64,000 nucleotides of DNA from Isoetes taiwanensis (lineage: Eukaryota > Streptophyta > Lycopodiopsida > Isoetales > Isoetaceae): positions 11,544,680 to 11,608,679 of the forward strand of contig JAJEKV010000023.1 of assembly GCA_021234155.1 (NCBI GenBank), read 5' to 3'. A model generated the notes under the pieces. The model ran no database searches. It saw only the letters and a list, made by a program, of their open reading frames with translations, and had not been told where the DNA came from. The position numbers were made by a program, and so were the translations under genes. Positions 24,025 to 34,300 of this stretch are shown piece by piece; within the stretch, counting starts at the first letter, position 1, and each line of letters starts with the position of its first letter.

Positions 24025-24572
24025 ATGGCAAGTTCGGAGGATAAGAGCTTGAAAATTCAGCAATACGAGGCTTTTGTAGACCAACGTTTGAAGCCTGATT
24101 TGGTCAAGGCAACTGCTAGCCGGTATATTTTTTACGAATTTCTTGCAGACTTAGTTTCTTCTGTGTACTGTTCTTCTTGCTGAGCATGTTATGAATGCGC
24201 GACTTTTTCTTCTTTGTAATGGTATTGTTCCTGGCATGTTATGAATGGTGATTTTTTCTTTTTTGTAGTGTTGTTATTCCTGAGCATGTTTTGAATGCGT
24301 TTGCAGAGATGAAGTGTTGGAGCAGCTTAAAGTTTTGTATCCAAATACTGCACTTAGTACCAGGATCCTTTGGTTGCATTTGCAATTTTTGTCTGATTAT
24401 TACATAATTTGCTTTTGACTTCTGACACTCTTAAAAACTCACAATATCCTAAACTGTATGCTCATGATAGCTCCGACTTAGCTAAAAACATTAAGCTGCT
24501 GGAGGAAAATAGGCTGTCAAAGCTTAGGACAAAGATCAATCTTGGGTCTGAAATCTATATGCAGGCAGAAGT
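24025..24572 (+). CDS. UXT: UXT-like prefoldin subunit, 5' three exons only
   Basis: Three exons join in phase. Exon 1 (24,025-24,122) reads MASSEDKSLKIQQYEAFVDQ then RLKPDLVKATAS. Exon 2 (24,307-24,336) reads RDEVLEQLKV. Exon 3 (24,471-24,572) reads FSDLAKNIKLLEENRLSKLR then INLGSEIYMQAEV. All introns are GT-AG. The FVDxRLKPDL, RDxVxEQ, FSDL and LGSEIYMQAEV blocks are those of UXT (ART-27), an alpha-type prefoldin-like subunit of the URI/R2TP-associated complex that helps assemble RNA polymerases and other complexes. The family is about 150 aa; here only the first 77 or so are present. The second half (beta hairpin and C-terminal helix, starting around PDT..IFVDIG) is absent in the next kilobase. 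The copy is thus truncated: a gene fragment or pseudogene. The start is the Met directly before the conserved N-terminus. Confidence 0.75.
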
Positions 24573-25139
24573 GTAAGTGATTCTTTTAAAATGCATTTGA
24601 TTTTAATGTTCCTTTGTTTTCTCGGTTTTCCTGGTTCAAATTGTTTGCTTTATTACCGTCTCTTGTTTTTGGTTTCAAGAAGCTGATCAGGCTATACATC
24701 CCTTCCGAAGCCACACTACTTGATGCTGCATTGCCATCCTTTCTGCTTCAAGTAGATGATTTTGAGTTTGTTATGAAGTTGCCTGTCAAAGGCTTAGTGA
24801 ATCCATCTGCAACCTGTTGATTTATGGGACAGTACTATAAGCATATACGGCTGTTCTTAGACGAAGCAACTTTGCACACTAACATGTCCAGTAAGAAGAT
24901 GCCAATTAACACATTTGCATGCTGGATGGCTCCACGTTTGTCACAATGAAGAGTAGCTGACATTGATTCCAAGATCTTCAAATAAATGAACCAGCCATAA
25001 CATTTCCGTTGTCATGTGTTGATGAGCAGTCAAAAGTCAGGTATTCTGATAAGGCAAACAGAACTAATCACAAACGTAGTAATGAGAAAGCTTTGTATTT
25101 GACATGAATGCATGTTTGTGAAAATTGAATGCTTTACAG
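24573..25139. other. Intergenic/intronic, no UXT 3' exons
   Basis: No sequence matching the missing half of UXT is visible. The plus-strand ORF at 24,614-24,820 (68 aa) shows no family motif. The junction between UXT-derived and PPR-derived sequence lies somewhere here. Confidence 0.5.
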
Positions 25140-26740
25140 AAGACTCCCAAAGATGCCGAGCTCGTGTTTCAGAAGGTAAGCTCAAACTGATGGGATATAG
25201 AAATAATTGAACTAGCTTTCCTGAAAATTGTGTAGCACACGAGCAGATTTTGTAAAAAAATTATGTCATATGTGTGAATTGCATTTGGTTGAGCAGAACA
25301 TAATCAATGCATGGCAACACAGAATTGATGGGTCTACTTGTATCTATATAAACTAATTCTTGAAGGATAGACCACTTACAGGATTTGCTGTTTAATATCT
25401 TGCAGATGCACAATGCAAATGTTAAGCCTGATGTATTTACATATACTGCGCTAATAAACGCATATGCAGAAGCAAAGAAGAAAGAGTTTGCACATACTAT
25501 GTTTCAGTCAATGGTATTGGCTGGAATAAGGTAATATACACGACCCTTCACATACTCAATATCCGTGTCATACCATGTGCATGTCCGTTGCATATTGCAT
25601 GTCTTACACACATAAAAGATGTCGAGGGCCACTCAGATGCAACATGGGATTGGCACATAGCATATGTTTAAATCGCGAATAGTTAGCAGTTAAGCTCTTC
25701 ATGTTGGACTTCACATTAGTTGTCCAGCAAAATACTGAAGCGTAGTTTGCATTGCGTCAGCAGACGCTTGGGATCCTTCTAGTGCAATCATCTTGGAATT
25801 ATAAAGTACCCTATTGGCCTTTAACTTCTAGTATCATAACCAAGTTCCAATTTGGATGTGCTTGTGTCCATGCTTTGCCTGTAGATGTACTCGTTGGCAA
25901 GGGAAAGGCACTTCATCTTACTTTCATGTCACGCCGTTCTTTTATGGTTAACAGAGGTCTCTAAGTAGGTCTTACAAAGAAATCTTAAATCTCTATGATG
26001 CTTGTTGTTGATCTCTTTTCATCAAATAAGATGTAATGGTTTTTGGAGTTTATTAAGAAATATATAATTATTACTTCAATATCTACACTTAGAGTAAAGG
26101 GGAAGGGGTTTCTTGTCAATATTCATATTTCTAATTGTTGAAATACTCATGCTTTCTTCCTTCACTTGTACAGGCCCACACATGCTGCATACAATGCGTT
26201 GTTAGATGCCTATGCTAGGTCTAAAGACGTAGATGGTGCAGAAAAACTGCTAAAGAAAATGAAACTTGACAGGCAAGTTCATCCTAATATCTAAGTGTTA
26301 ACTAGCTCTTACTGTTAGGTTTCTTAATTTATTTGATGTTTAACAGGTGCCATCCCAGGGTAGACGCATATTCAATTTTGGTAACAGCATATGTCAACGC
26401 GTCTCAGCTGGAAGGGGCAGAAAAGGTGCTTTCAAGGATGAAAAACACGGGGGTTATCCCCAATGTTACGACCTATAGTATCCTGATAAATGCATATGCC
26501 AATACTCAGAACATTGAAAAGATGTTAAAAATTTATGAAGAGATGCGGGTCTCTGCGATTGAACCAAATCAAATTGTTTTTACTGAAATAATAAATGCAT
26601 ACGGACCTAAGCATGATTTTGGTACTGCATTTATTTAATTCAGGAACATGCTTTTTTCAGGCATTACTCCTGATGAAAGGTCAAGAAATACCTTGTTACA
26701 TTGTGCAAGGACTATTGAACAAAAAAATGAAGTTCAAGTT
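25140..26740 (+). pseudogene. PPR protein, 3' exons (At3g59040-like), one stop
   Basis: Exons join in phase: 25,140-25,175 (KTPKDAELVFQK), 25,406-25,530 (NVKPDVFTYTALINAYAEAK..), 26,174-26,272 (PTHAAYNALLDAYARSKDVD..) and 26,347 onward (CHPRVDAYSILVTAYVNASQ.., GVIPNVTTYSILINAYANTQ.., IEPNQIVFTEIINAYG, FRNMLFSGITPDERSRNTLL). These are about five consecutive P-class pentatricopeptide repeats. From memory they resemble the C-terminal part of Arabidopsis At3g59040, including the YVNAS..EGAEK and PDQKAKNVLL-like ends. PPR proteins bind organellar RNA. A TAA at 26,636-26,638 interrupts the last repeat, and a frame change near 26,730 follows. The N-terminal repeats and transit peptide are missing. 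The intron after 26,272 begins AG|GCAAGT, a GC-AG intron. Confidence 0.8.
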
Positions 26741-27339
26741 TAGGGAGCTTGTCACTTCGCACCAGTTCTTCTTGACTACAGCATTCATGCTTATTATCCA
26801 TAAGGTCTGTTTTCAAACTCCAGGACATTGTTGTGATTTATAAGAGGGAAAGTTGTACAAAGTGCATGCTCGGTGGCATTCTTTTATGGCAGGCATTGGT
26901 GCTTATAGCTGCATCGAGGCATGATGCAGCCTGACTGTAATTACAGATTGGGTTGCTTTCAAAAAGTATCTATAATAGAATTGGGAAGCCTAAAGCACTG
27001 CACCATACAACCTCCTATAATTTCCATCTTTAATCTTAATTATTGTTATTTTAATATTAATTATTGTTATTTTTAGTATTCTGTGATGCATGGCATCCTT
27101 ATTCTGTATTAGGAGGTCAAAATGTATTAAATGGTCTTTTTTGAGCCAAATTTGGTATATTAAATGGCATGTTTGGAGTCAAAGTAGGTATTTTTGGCAG
27201 GCAGTTATTTTGCATGCAAGTTATGCCTGAAGGTGCTCTTTCTATGTTGCCTTAATGATTCTGTCTGTGGCATTAATCATGGATCATGCATCTATTTTCA
27301 CCAAGAGACCAGAACACAAGGATGGAATAAAATGAATAT
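26741..27339. other. AT-rich spacer
   Basis: No coding motif seen. A repeated TTAATTATTGTTATTTTAATA phrase sits at about 27,035-27,075. Confidence 0.45.
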
Positions 27340-27936
27340 TTGGTTGGTCATCCTCATGGCCAAACATTGGTAACAAATTATCCTGTATCACCAAGGCTTC
27401 AGATGGCTCATAATTATGTAGTGCACAAGTTACCTCCATTAAGACAATCATTAGAAAGGTCAAGTGAGGCTTCTGTCATGCCGAGACCAGGAGTAGAATT
27501 GAATAAAGGTATGATATTTGGGTCTTCTATCTCTCATCAAGAAACCATATTACCAAGTGAGGCCAGAGGGGATAAGATTGCTGAGCTTGAGGGCTGTAAG
27601 ATACTCAAAATGGAAGAATCGGCTTTGGAAGTAGGGGATATAGCGCCATGCGACCTTGCATCTGGATTGGTTGATAGAGATAAGAGCTTAATTAAGGAGG
27701 ACACTCATTCAATGATATCTGAAAGAACATGTGATGATTCTTTAGTGGGAAAACTTTGCTCAAATTCCATGGTTATAAAGGATACGAGCATCTGCATTAT
27801 GCAATCAGCTAAGAGCACTAATGATCTAACTTACAAAATTTCCGCACCAGTTGTAGAAGCTAGTGGGCACGTGCTGCTAGAAACTGAAATTGAGGCAACA
27901 GATAGAAAGGTGGAACCATGTGATGTGTGCATATGA
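27340..27936 (+). CDS. Unrecognised ORF (198 aa)
   Basis: The longest continuous plus-strand frame in the left half. It is hydrophilic, with acidic and Ser/Thr-rich segments (DKIAELEGCKILKMEESALE, DRDKSLIKEDTHSMISERTC) and seven or so cysteines. There is no transmembrane segment, no repeat and no motif I recognise. Composition and length suggest an exon of a regulatory or linker-rich plant protein or a repeat-encoded protein. The frame is open a little upstream of the first Met, so an upstream exon is possible. It lies 0.6 kb downstream of the PPR fragment on the same strand but shows no similarity to PPR proteins. Confidence 0.35.
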   Translation: MVGHPHGQTLVTNYPVSPRLQMAHNYVVHKLPPLRQSLERSSEASVMPRPGVELNKGMIFGSSISHQETILPSEARGDKIAELEGCKILKMEESALEVGDIAPCDLASGLVDRDKSLIKEDTHSMISERTCDDSLVGKLCSNSMVIKDTSICIMQSAKSTNDLTYKISAPVVEASGHVLLETEIEATDRKVEPCDVCI

Positions 27937-28573
27937 CAAGTTCCTTAAATTAACACCCTCAAGTAATGGCTCCTTGGCAATGAGCATTAAATAGCATCTT
28001 CTCAAAATAAGATGGACATGCACCATGCTACCAAAGCTTGCATACATATCCGGCAAAGTGCTTGATAGCATTCAATTCCAATTTGTTTTCCATTTCTATC
28101 TACATGTATATCTTTACCTTCTGCATCTGCAATCATCACGCACACTCAAAAAAACAACAGCATAATCATAAACATCAATCTCATTGCTATCAGCTAACTG
28201 AAATGCATCAAATAATTTCCTTATTTTAACCACTCCTGCCCCTATTTGTAAGTGCTCCTTCGTGTGCCTTGTCTCCAATAATGACACGCCTAACCATGCC
28301 TTCAAATTTAACCTCTGAAGGTATTGCATGTAAGTATATAGCCACAAGTCTTGCAATCTTAATCTGTTCATTAAAGTAGGGGCAAACATGTAAACACTTA
28401 TATTCTGTGCCTTTCTTGATTGGTTACAACTCTAGATCAACAATACAATCTCATGAACTCAGTCAATTTGTGTTAACAAAACCTACATAACAATCACTAC
28501 ATGATAGAGCAACACATTACAACCATCTCAATGAATAGCAACTTTACTAATAAAGACAGATACTATTGCTCTT
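27937..28573. other. Spacer without recognised gene
   Basis: The minus-strand frame at 28,114-28,389 (91 aa) has no recognisable motif. The sequence is A-rich with no clear repeats. Confidence 0.35.
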
Positions 28574-30040
28574 ATGTTCACAAATAACGAAACAAAACCC
28601 ATGAAAACACACGCTCAGGCCACCGGAGGGCAACCCCTCGTGCGCAGCACCTTGTTTCTTACAATTAATGGAATAGGTGAATATGATGGTGCTGGAGTTG
28701 TCATTAAACGAGCTCTTACACATAAAATGTTGAAAAGAGGATTAGTACCACTAAGGAATGCACATGATGCGTATTTCAGGGACAACTCCACACTAAAGAC
28801 AAATTCAGGTATGCTGAAATACTGCTTTGTAGCTGTTAGGATTTAGGGTTTACATAGGACATTGAAATTTTCTTTCTTACACAGGTCTTTCTGGGAAATT
28901 GAAGTAGATGAGGTTGATAGGTCAGAGAGATATGATTGTGCTACACTTTCTGGTTCAAGCAAGTTCCAATCCATCAGGCCAATTCAAGCTACAGATCCAA
29001 CACAATTGCTCATATGGATTACAATTGTTTTTGTCATAATTGTTGGTTAGGCAAACATGGCAAGTGCCCTAACAAAGGTAGAATAGGTGCGTGCCAATAC
29101 TCTGAGCTAAGATTAGGTGCTGATTATGTGGAAGATGTTGTGGATGGCTCTGTTTTTGAAGGTGGTCCTCAATGGAAGTCTAACATTCTTGCAGTTGAAG
29201 ATAATTTTTCAGTAGTTGCAGAGCCAGACAATAAGAATAGAATAGAATAGAGAACGTGGAATGTTACGTGCTCAAGTGCACTAAGGTGAAACATGTGGTG
29301 GAGAAGGCATTCAAAGATCCGTGGGGCCAAAAGTTTGCTAGAAATGAGATAGTTGTTACTGGAATATGTAGCAAAATAACAGGGGGTTCGAGGGGGATTT
29401 GATATGAATGTAAAATTAACAATTCCTGAAATCATAGACCATATGCCCCTAAAACAATTGAATGTGTGGTTATAAAAAAAAAACATAAATACAAGATAAA
29501 AAATAATCACATTAGCTCACTGGGTACATTGGTTAAAGTAGTCTTATTAGGGCATTGAGTTATTTTGGTAGAGGTTCGATATTCCCTCAAAACCTTAGTC
29601 GAAATCGTATTTCATATTTCAAAATCATAGGCGCCTCCAATCATAAATGACTATAAGCGAAATGAGAGGTGCCCAGAGGCTCCAACATGCGATAGGATCG
29701 ACGAATCCGACGACTGTGGTAGTCCAGGGTGCACCTCGTTTAGAATATGTAGCAGCAGATATGAGTTACTAGTAAATGAACCAGAGTGTAATGTTTATAG
29801 TCATTTGGTTACTTCTGTTTGTTTTGAGTTGAGCAAGATTAGTGGTGACTGTTTTGATTTGCCAGAAAATACACATAACCAAATATTGGACAGCTTGCCA
29901 CAAAACAGTGCATTGATAGCTCAAAACTCAGATGAATCTACATCAAGTGAGTTGAATCCAACAAGAAGAACAAGAAACTCTGAGAAGAGAAGAGAATAGA
30001 ATAGAGGGTATAAGCACGCTAGGGTGATAAAAAAAAGGGC
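28574..30040 (+). pseudogene. Transposase relic, C-terminal part
   Basis: Plus-strand pieces match the C-terminal half of the 46.5-58 kb transposases. EYDGAGVVIKRALTHKML and VPLRNAHDAYF (28,676-28,785) correspond to EHDGESAKAKQVLAGLTIHE. After an intron (about 28,808-28,884) SFWEIEVDEVDRSERYD and QATDPTQ correspond to VYWEVKESDIDRTNALD and SPTDPTL. CFCHNCWLGKHGKCPN matches CFCNACINFEWDACES, and ENVECYVLKCTKVKHVV (29,245 on) matches ENVPYYILLCKKTKFVL. A basic tail (NPTRRTRNSEKRR, then GYKHARVIKKRA) follows after an inserted SINE. Two short (GAATA)n tracts, at 29,231-29,250 and 29,988-30,002, create stops. The N-terminal and main catalytic parts are absent. Confidence 0.7.
29505..29720 (+). mobile_element. 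tRNA-derived SINE
   Basis: Pol III promoter boxes are visible: an A box TAGCTCACTGG (29,513-29,523) and a B box GGTTCGATATTCC (29,573-29,585, one base longer than consensus), with tRNA-like spacing. It follows an A-rich run (29,474-29,508) and lies inside the transposase relic. Its 3' limit and target-site duplication were not defined. Confidence 0.5.
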
Positions 30041-30495
30041 CATTCGAATACATTACATATAACGTTATGTATTTTAATTATAGCAAGTTTTTGATTGTCA
30101 TCATTAAAGAAAATGTCATTATTCGAGTGTACCAAAAATTCCCTCCATTTTGTTCCCCCTGTTTCTTGGCTAACCGAGTGGAGCAAGAATTGGTTTTTTT
30201 CCGAAAATTGGCACTGCTAAGAACGTTTGAACCGGCTCGGAACACTGCATATCCGTGTGATCTGCCCTGTAGGTTTTGTTTTCTTTATTTTGTAGTTTTA
30301 ATTTTCTGTGATTTCAGTCCGAAAATGAATTCAAGAAGTAACAGAACTGGTTCTATGGATTAAAAATCGAAAAGCGGTATTTTTCAAGCTAAATCGATGT
30401 AGGAGTTACATGAATATAAACAATGTCTGATCTTCAAATATTTCGGGCAAATTTATCTTATGAAATCAAATTTGTTGCTTTGTTCATTTTGCAGG

Positions 30496-31728
30496 TACTG
30501 TAAACATGGCAAAGACCCCAAAGAAGACACCAATCAAGGGTTCAAGAAAGTCTCCAAGGACCAGAAAAGCCTCCGACAAATAAAGAAAGCTTCAAGTTCG
30601 CATGCCAAAAGGAAATTTTACCTCGATGATACGGGTTTTTACGTAAAGGCATTTCGGACAACCTGAATTTTTGTGATGTTCTGGCGGTATGATGCTATGG
30701 TAGGAGAGATATGGGGTGATGAAGCACCAAGCGGTATGGCTATAAGGATGACGAATTGATATGAAGTGGACGTAAGAATTACGCAAATGGTATGAGTTTG
30801 CTTTTGGAAGAAAAGATGTTATGAATCACTATGTCCCTCTGTACTTCGCAAGGGCATTTGCATTGCATCTGAAAGGTGCAGAAGTGGATTGGGAAGATGT
30901 GAAAGCATGGGCCAGATCGAAGCAAAAGGAATTCGATCTATCTAGTGAGGTGGTGGCAATGAAATCTAGCAATGCAAATGCAAAAGCCCCAAGAACTTCA
31001 GCTAAGAGTTACACAAAGGAGCAATTAGAAGTTTTCAGTAACTTCTTAGACATCAGATCTATTGTGAAAACATCTTTAAGCAAGAAATTAACTGAGTTAA
31101 AGGAAAGAAGGCAAGAGATCCTTGATACATTGAAGCACAAGGAAGGGAGAGAGCGGTTTATATTAGGTTGGTCCAGAAGCGAGAGAGGAATGTTGAAGCA
31201 AAGATGGCAGCATTGGAGGATCAACAATCAAAAGCTGGACCAAACATCTGAAAAGTGCCATAAGATTTCAGCACCTAAAATGGAAAGTTGAGGATGCTAT
31301 CGAGCAAAAGGAATCAAGAATCGCGAGGATCGGCTGAGCTCGAAACATATTGACATGAATCTTACGGATTGAAACATGTAGATGCAAAGATTGAAGCTAC
31401 ATCTGTTGATATGAGCTCAAATCCAGGCGAAGACAAAAAAATTATGGAACTCAGGGAATTTTTAGAACATTCCTCGATCCTTACTTTACAACCCCCTCCT
31501 CTCCAGTCTACAATTCTTGCAGATCAGATTATTGTTCAGCCTTTTTCTTCATGTACATATTGTGAGCAATCTTTTGGTGTGAATCCAGTGGTTCTGGCAC
31601 CCTGCAGACACCCTTATTGTCTGCTGTGTATATCCTATCTTGCTAGCACAAAGATTTCATGTGTTGATCCTGACTGCTCATGGAATAGCAATTTGCCTGT
31701 AGCACTTGGACTGCTTGCAACAAAAGGT
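30496..31728 (+). pseudogene. Coiled-coil/RING-like transposon protein, diverged copy
   Basis: The start reads MAKTPKKTPIKGSRKSPRTR, a basic, nucleus-targeting-like N-terminus. After frame breaks, 30,821-31,291 gives YFARAFALHLKGAEVDWEDV and a long charged helix region (SYTKEQLEVFSNFLDIRSIV, KKLTELKERRQEILDTLKHK). This corresponds to FARAFA..DDFKVNW and the coiled coil of the protein at 59.3-61.5 kb. Then 31,369-31,728 gives a zinc-finger-like block CTYCEQSF..APCRHPYCLLCIS (CxxC, CxHxxC, CxxC) ending CVDPDCSWNSNLPVALG, which parallels CEGCGLLF..SCGHIYHVICF..CDVEVPPSIL in that protein. A GT donor follows, so the gene continues after a long intron. The likely role is an accessory (perhaps ubiquitin-ligase-like) protein of the element; that function is an inference. 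Several frameshifts and stops are present. Confidence 0.6.
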
Positions 31729-34300
31729 TAGTAGATGTACATTTAATTTACAATTTCTTTTCTTGTTTTAACTTCTTATCATTATACGAAGATAAATTCA
31801 ATTGTCAAAACCATCAAGCTAACTAAGAGAGAGAGAATGCAAATGAAAGAAAGCCACATCTGGGCACTACAATGACAAAATATTGGACCCACAAGAAAGT
31901 TGAGAGAAATAGTAACATCAAGCAGCAAAATGGCCCATGGTGAAGAGACTCTTACAGTATTAAAGACTCTCATGAATCTCAAACTACAATAAAGACCACG
32001 AAATAGGCAAATATTGCTCCCAACTAGGGAATATCACCAAACAAGCATAGACTAGAAAACCGTAAGCAACTATAAATATTGCTAAGGTAGCTACGATTTC
32101 TTTAAGATAAAAATGGATAAAATGAGACCTAGCGATGCCTGTGACCCATACCAAGTGTAATGATTCCTTACACGTGCACAAGATTTGGCAACCTATCAAA
32201 TTCAACATCAACATATTTTATCCAAGAAAGCTCGTCTTGAAGTTGCATTTTAAGTAGTATGGGGTAAGGTAGAGTTGTAAAAAAGGGCTAAAATTACAAT
32301 TGCAAAGTTGGTCAAACCTTATAATTAGGAAAGTAGACAACTTAGAGCTTGCCATAACTGCGACTTTAGGAAGAGCTATCCTAACTCTCCCTCAACATCA
32401 AAGTTCAAAGGCACACATCAACTATAAACGTTCCCAATTAATAAGCGAACATGCCAAGCATCTCGTAAATATGTATCATAGTTAGGCAAGTTGAGACGAG
32501 GTAAAGTTCTATGGAGCTACCATCAGAAGGTCCCGACCAGAATGAATGAGAAACCAACATTCTTCTTTGAAGAGACGGGTAGTTATAGATCTCATGACAT
32601 TACGAAGGGAACTGCAAAGAAGCAATCCAAAGTGTGACCATATACAAAGGTTATATTTGTTGTAAACATAGGGGTGGACAAGTTTCTAAGCACATAGGTG
32701 AAGTCAACTAAAGGATACTCTGCATGTAGTGGATATCCAACAAAAGTGAAAACCCAACAGAAGCAATATTGATATTGACATAGGCAGCGGATTGGAATGG
32801 AAAAATTATGTAGGCAACAACAAGCAGGCTCCTCTTCCACTCAAGCAATCAAATGTCACTATTCAAGGCATTTCATAGTATTCTGAACCAAAATATCTGC
32901 CAATAGCAATAAAACTCATATAATTAATATTTAAAACCCTCAAGAACGTTAGAGAAACTAAACACATTGGATAAAGGCAATATAATCCACGGTAGCAAGT
33001 GGAGATAAGATATTTAGCATGGGGAGCAAAAAGTCAATATTATAACATATATAGGAAACTCACCAATACCTACTATTACCCCATAAATGTATGACACATA
33101 ACAAATGGTAAACATGATTCTATAAATATGCATGAGATTTGGCAACCTACTAAATTGAACATCACCATATTTTATACATGAAGGCTCGTCTTGAAGTTGC
33201 ATTTTAAATTGGTGTTGAGTAAGGTTGAGTGGCATAAAAGCGCCAAAATTGCAAATGCAATGTTGAATGTCTAAAACTCTATAACTAAAAACTATAGACG
33301 TGCAACTTTAGGAAGAGCTATTCTAACTTCTTCCTCAACATCAAAGTTCAAAACCGCACATCAACCCTAAACATTCCCCACTTAATAAACAACTCATAAA
33401 GCATCTTGTAAAATATGTACCACAAGTAGGCAAGTTGAGACGAGGTCAAGGAGGCTAGCCAAAAAGGAAAAGAAAAGGTGAGGGCGCAAAAACTTAAATA
33501 GACAAGGTAGAAGATATTGCTACACCTCAAATGATTTGCCACCACTTCCACAGCTATAATATAGTCCTAAGTCTATAATGTTGCAACAAGTCGATGGATT
33601 CCTGGTCATCTATTGAATTCTAGGCTAAGTCAAACCAAGTTAGTCACAAAATCTTGTTGGATCTTGGCTCCAAAGGGCACCCAACAAAAGTAACTAGAGA
33701 GAGAACGAATTAAGAGCAAGGTACAACTCAAATAGGAAGAGGTGCCAAAATGAGAAATGACAAAGAAAACAGCTTTAAAAAACAACAAACAAACCACGAC
33801 TAGAACTTTCCAAATTGCGACTAGGTACAAAATTGGAGAAAATGAACCGGGAGGGCTAGGTACAGTGACGGAGAAAGTGGTGGGGAGAATTATGCCTGAA
33901 AGAACACAAATAAAGGCAACTACATAAGCAAGATATCTCATATCTTGCTTGAATCCACCAGACTCAACTACTCCAATATCCCATTTGTTCACACATCAAA
34001 ACATACACAAAGCCACTTTACATAATAAAAAATGTGTTTGGGAAATAAAAAGGGGGGATCAATGTAGCTAAAGCCCATTAATGCAAACATCATAAGTCTC
34101 TTGGCCCGAATAAGGAAGCGAAATTCTTAGTCCTAATTTTACATGCCTCAATTTAGAAATTTGAAACCACAATAATTGAGAATTTAAACCACAATAAAAT
34201 TTTAGGAAAATTTGGAAAAGAAAGGTTACTCATCTGGAAATGGTTCGTCATCACCAACATGTCACCAACATCTCTGTTCTTCTTCTTGCATAAAGCAATG
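31729..34300. repeat. Nested non-coding repeats with a duplicated 0.45-kb block
   Basis: No ORF of interest. A block at about 32,030-32,510 recurs at about 33,060-33,465 with roughly 80-85% identity by eye. Shared phrases include AGATTTGGCAACCTA, CTCGTCTTGAAGTTGCATTT, CTTTAGGAAGAGCTAT and AGGCAAGTTGAGACGAGGT. The region appears to have been inserted into the intron after the RING-like exon. It may be a large non-autonomous element; ends not identified. Confidence 0.55.
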
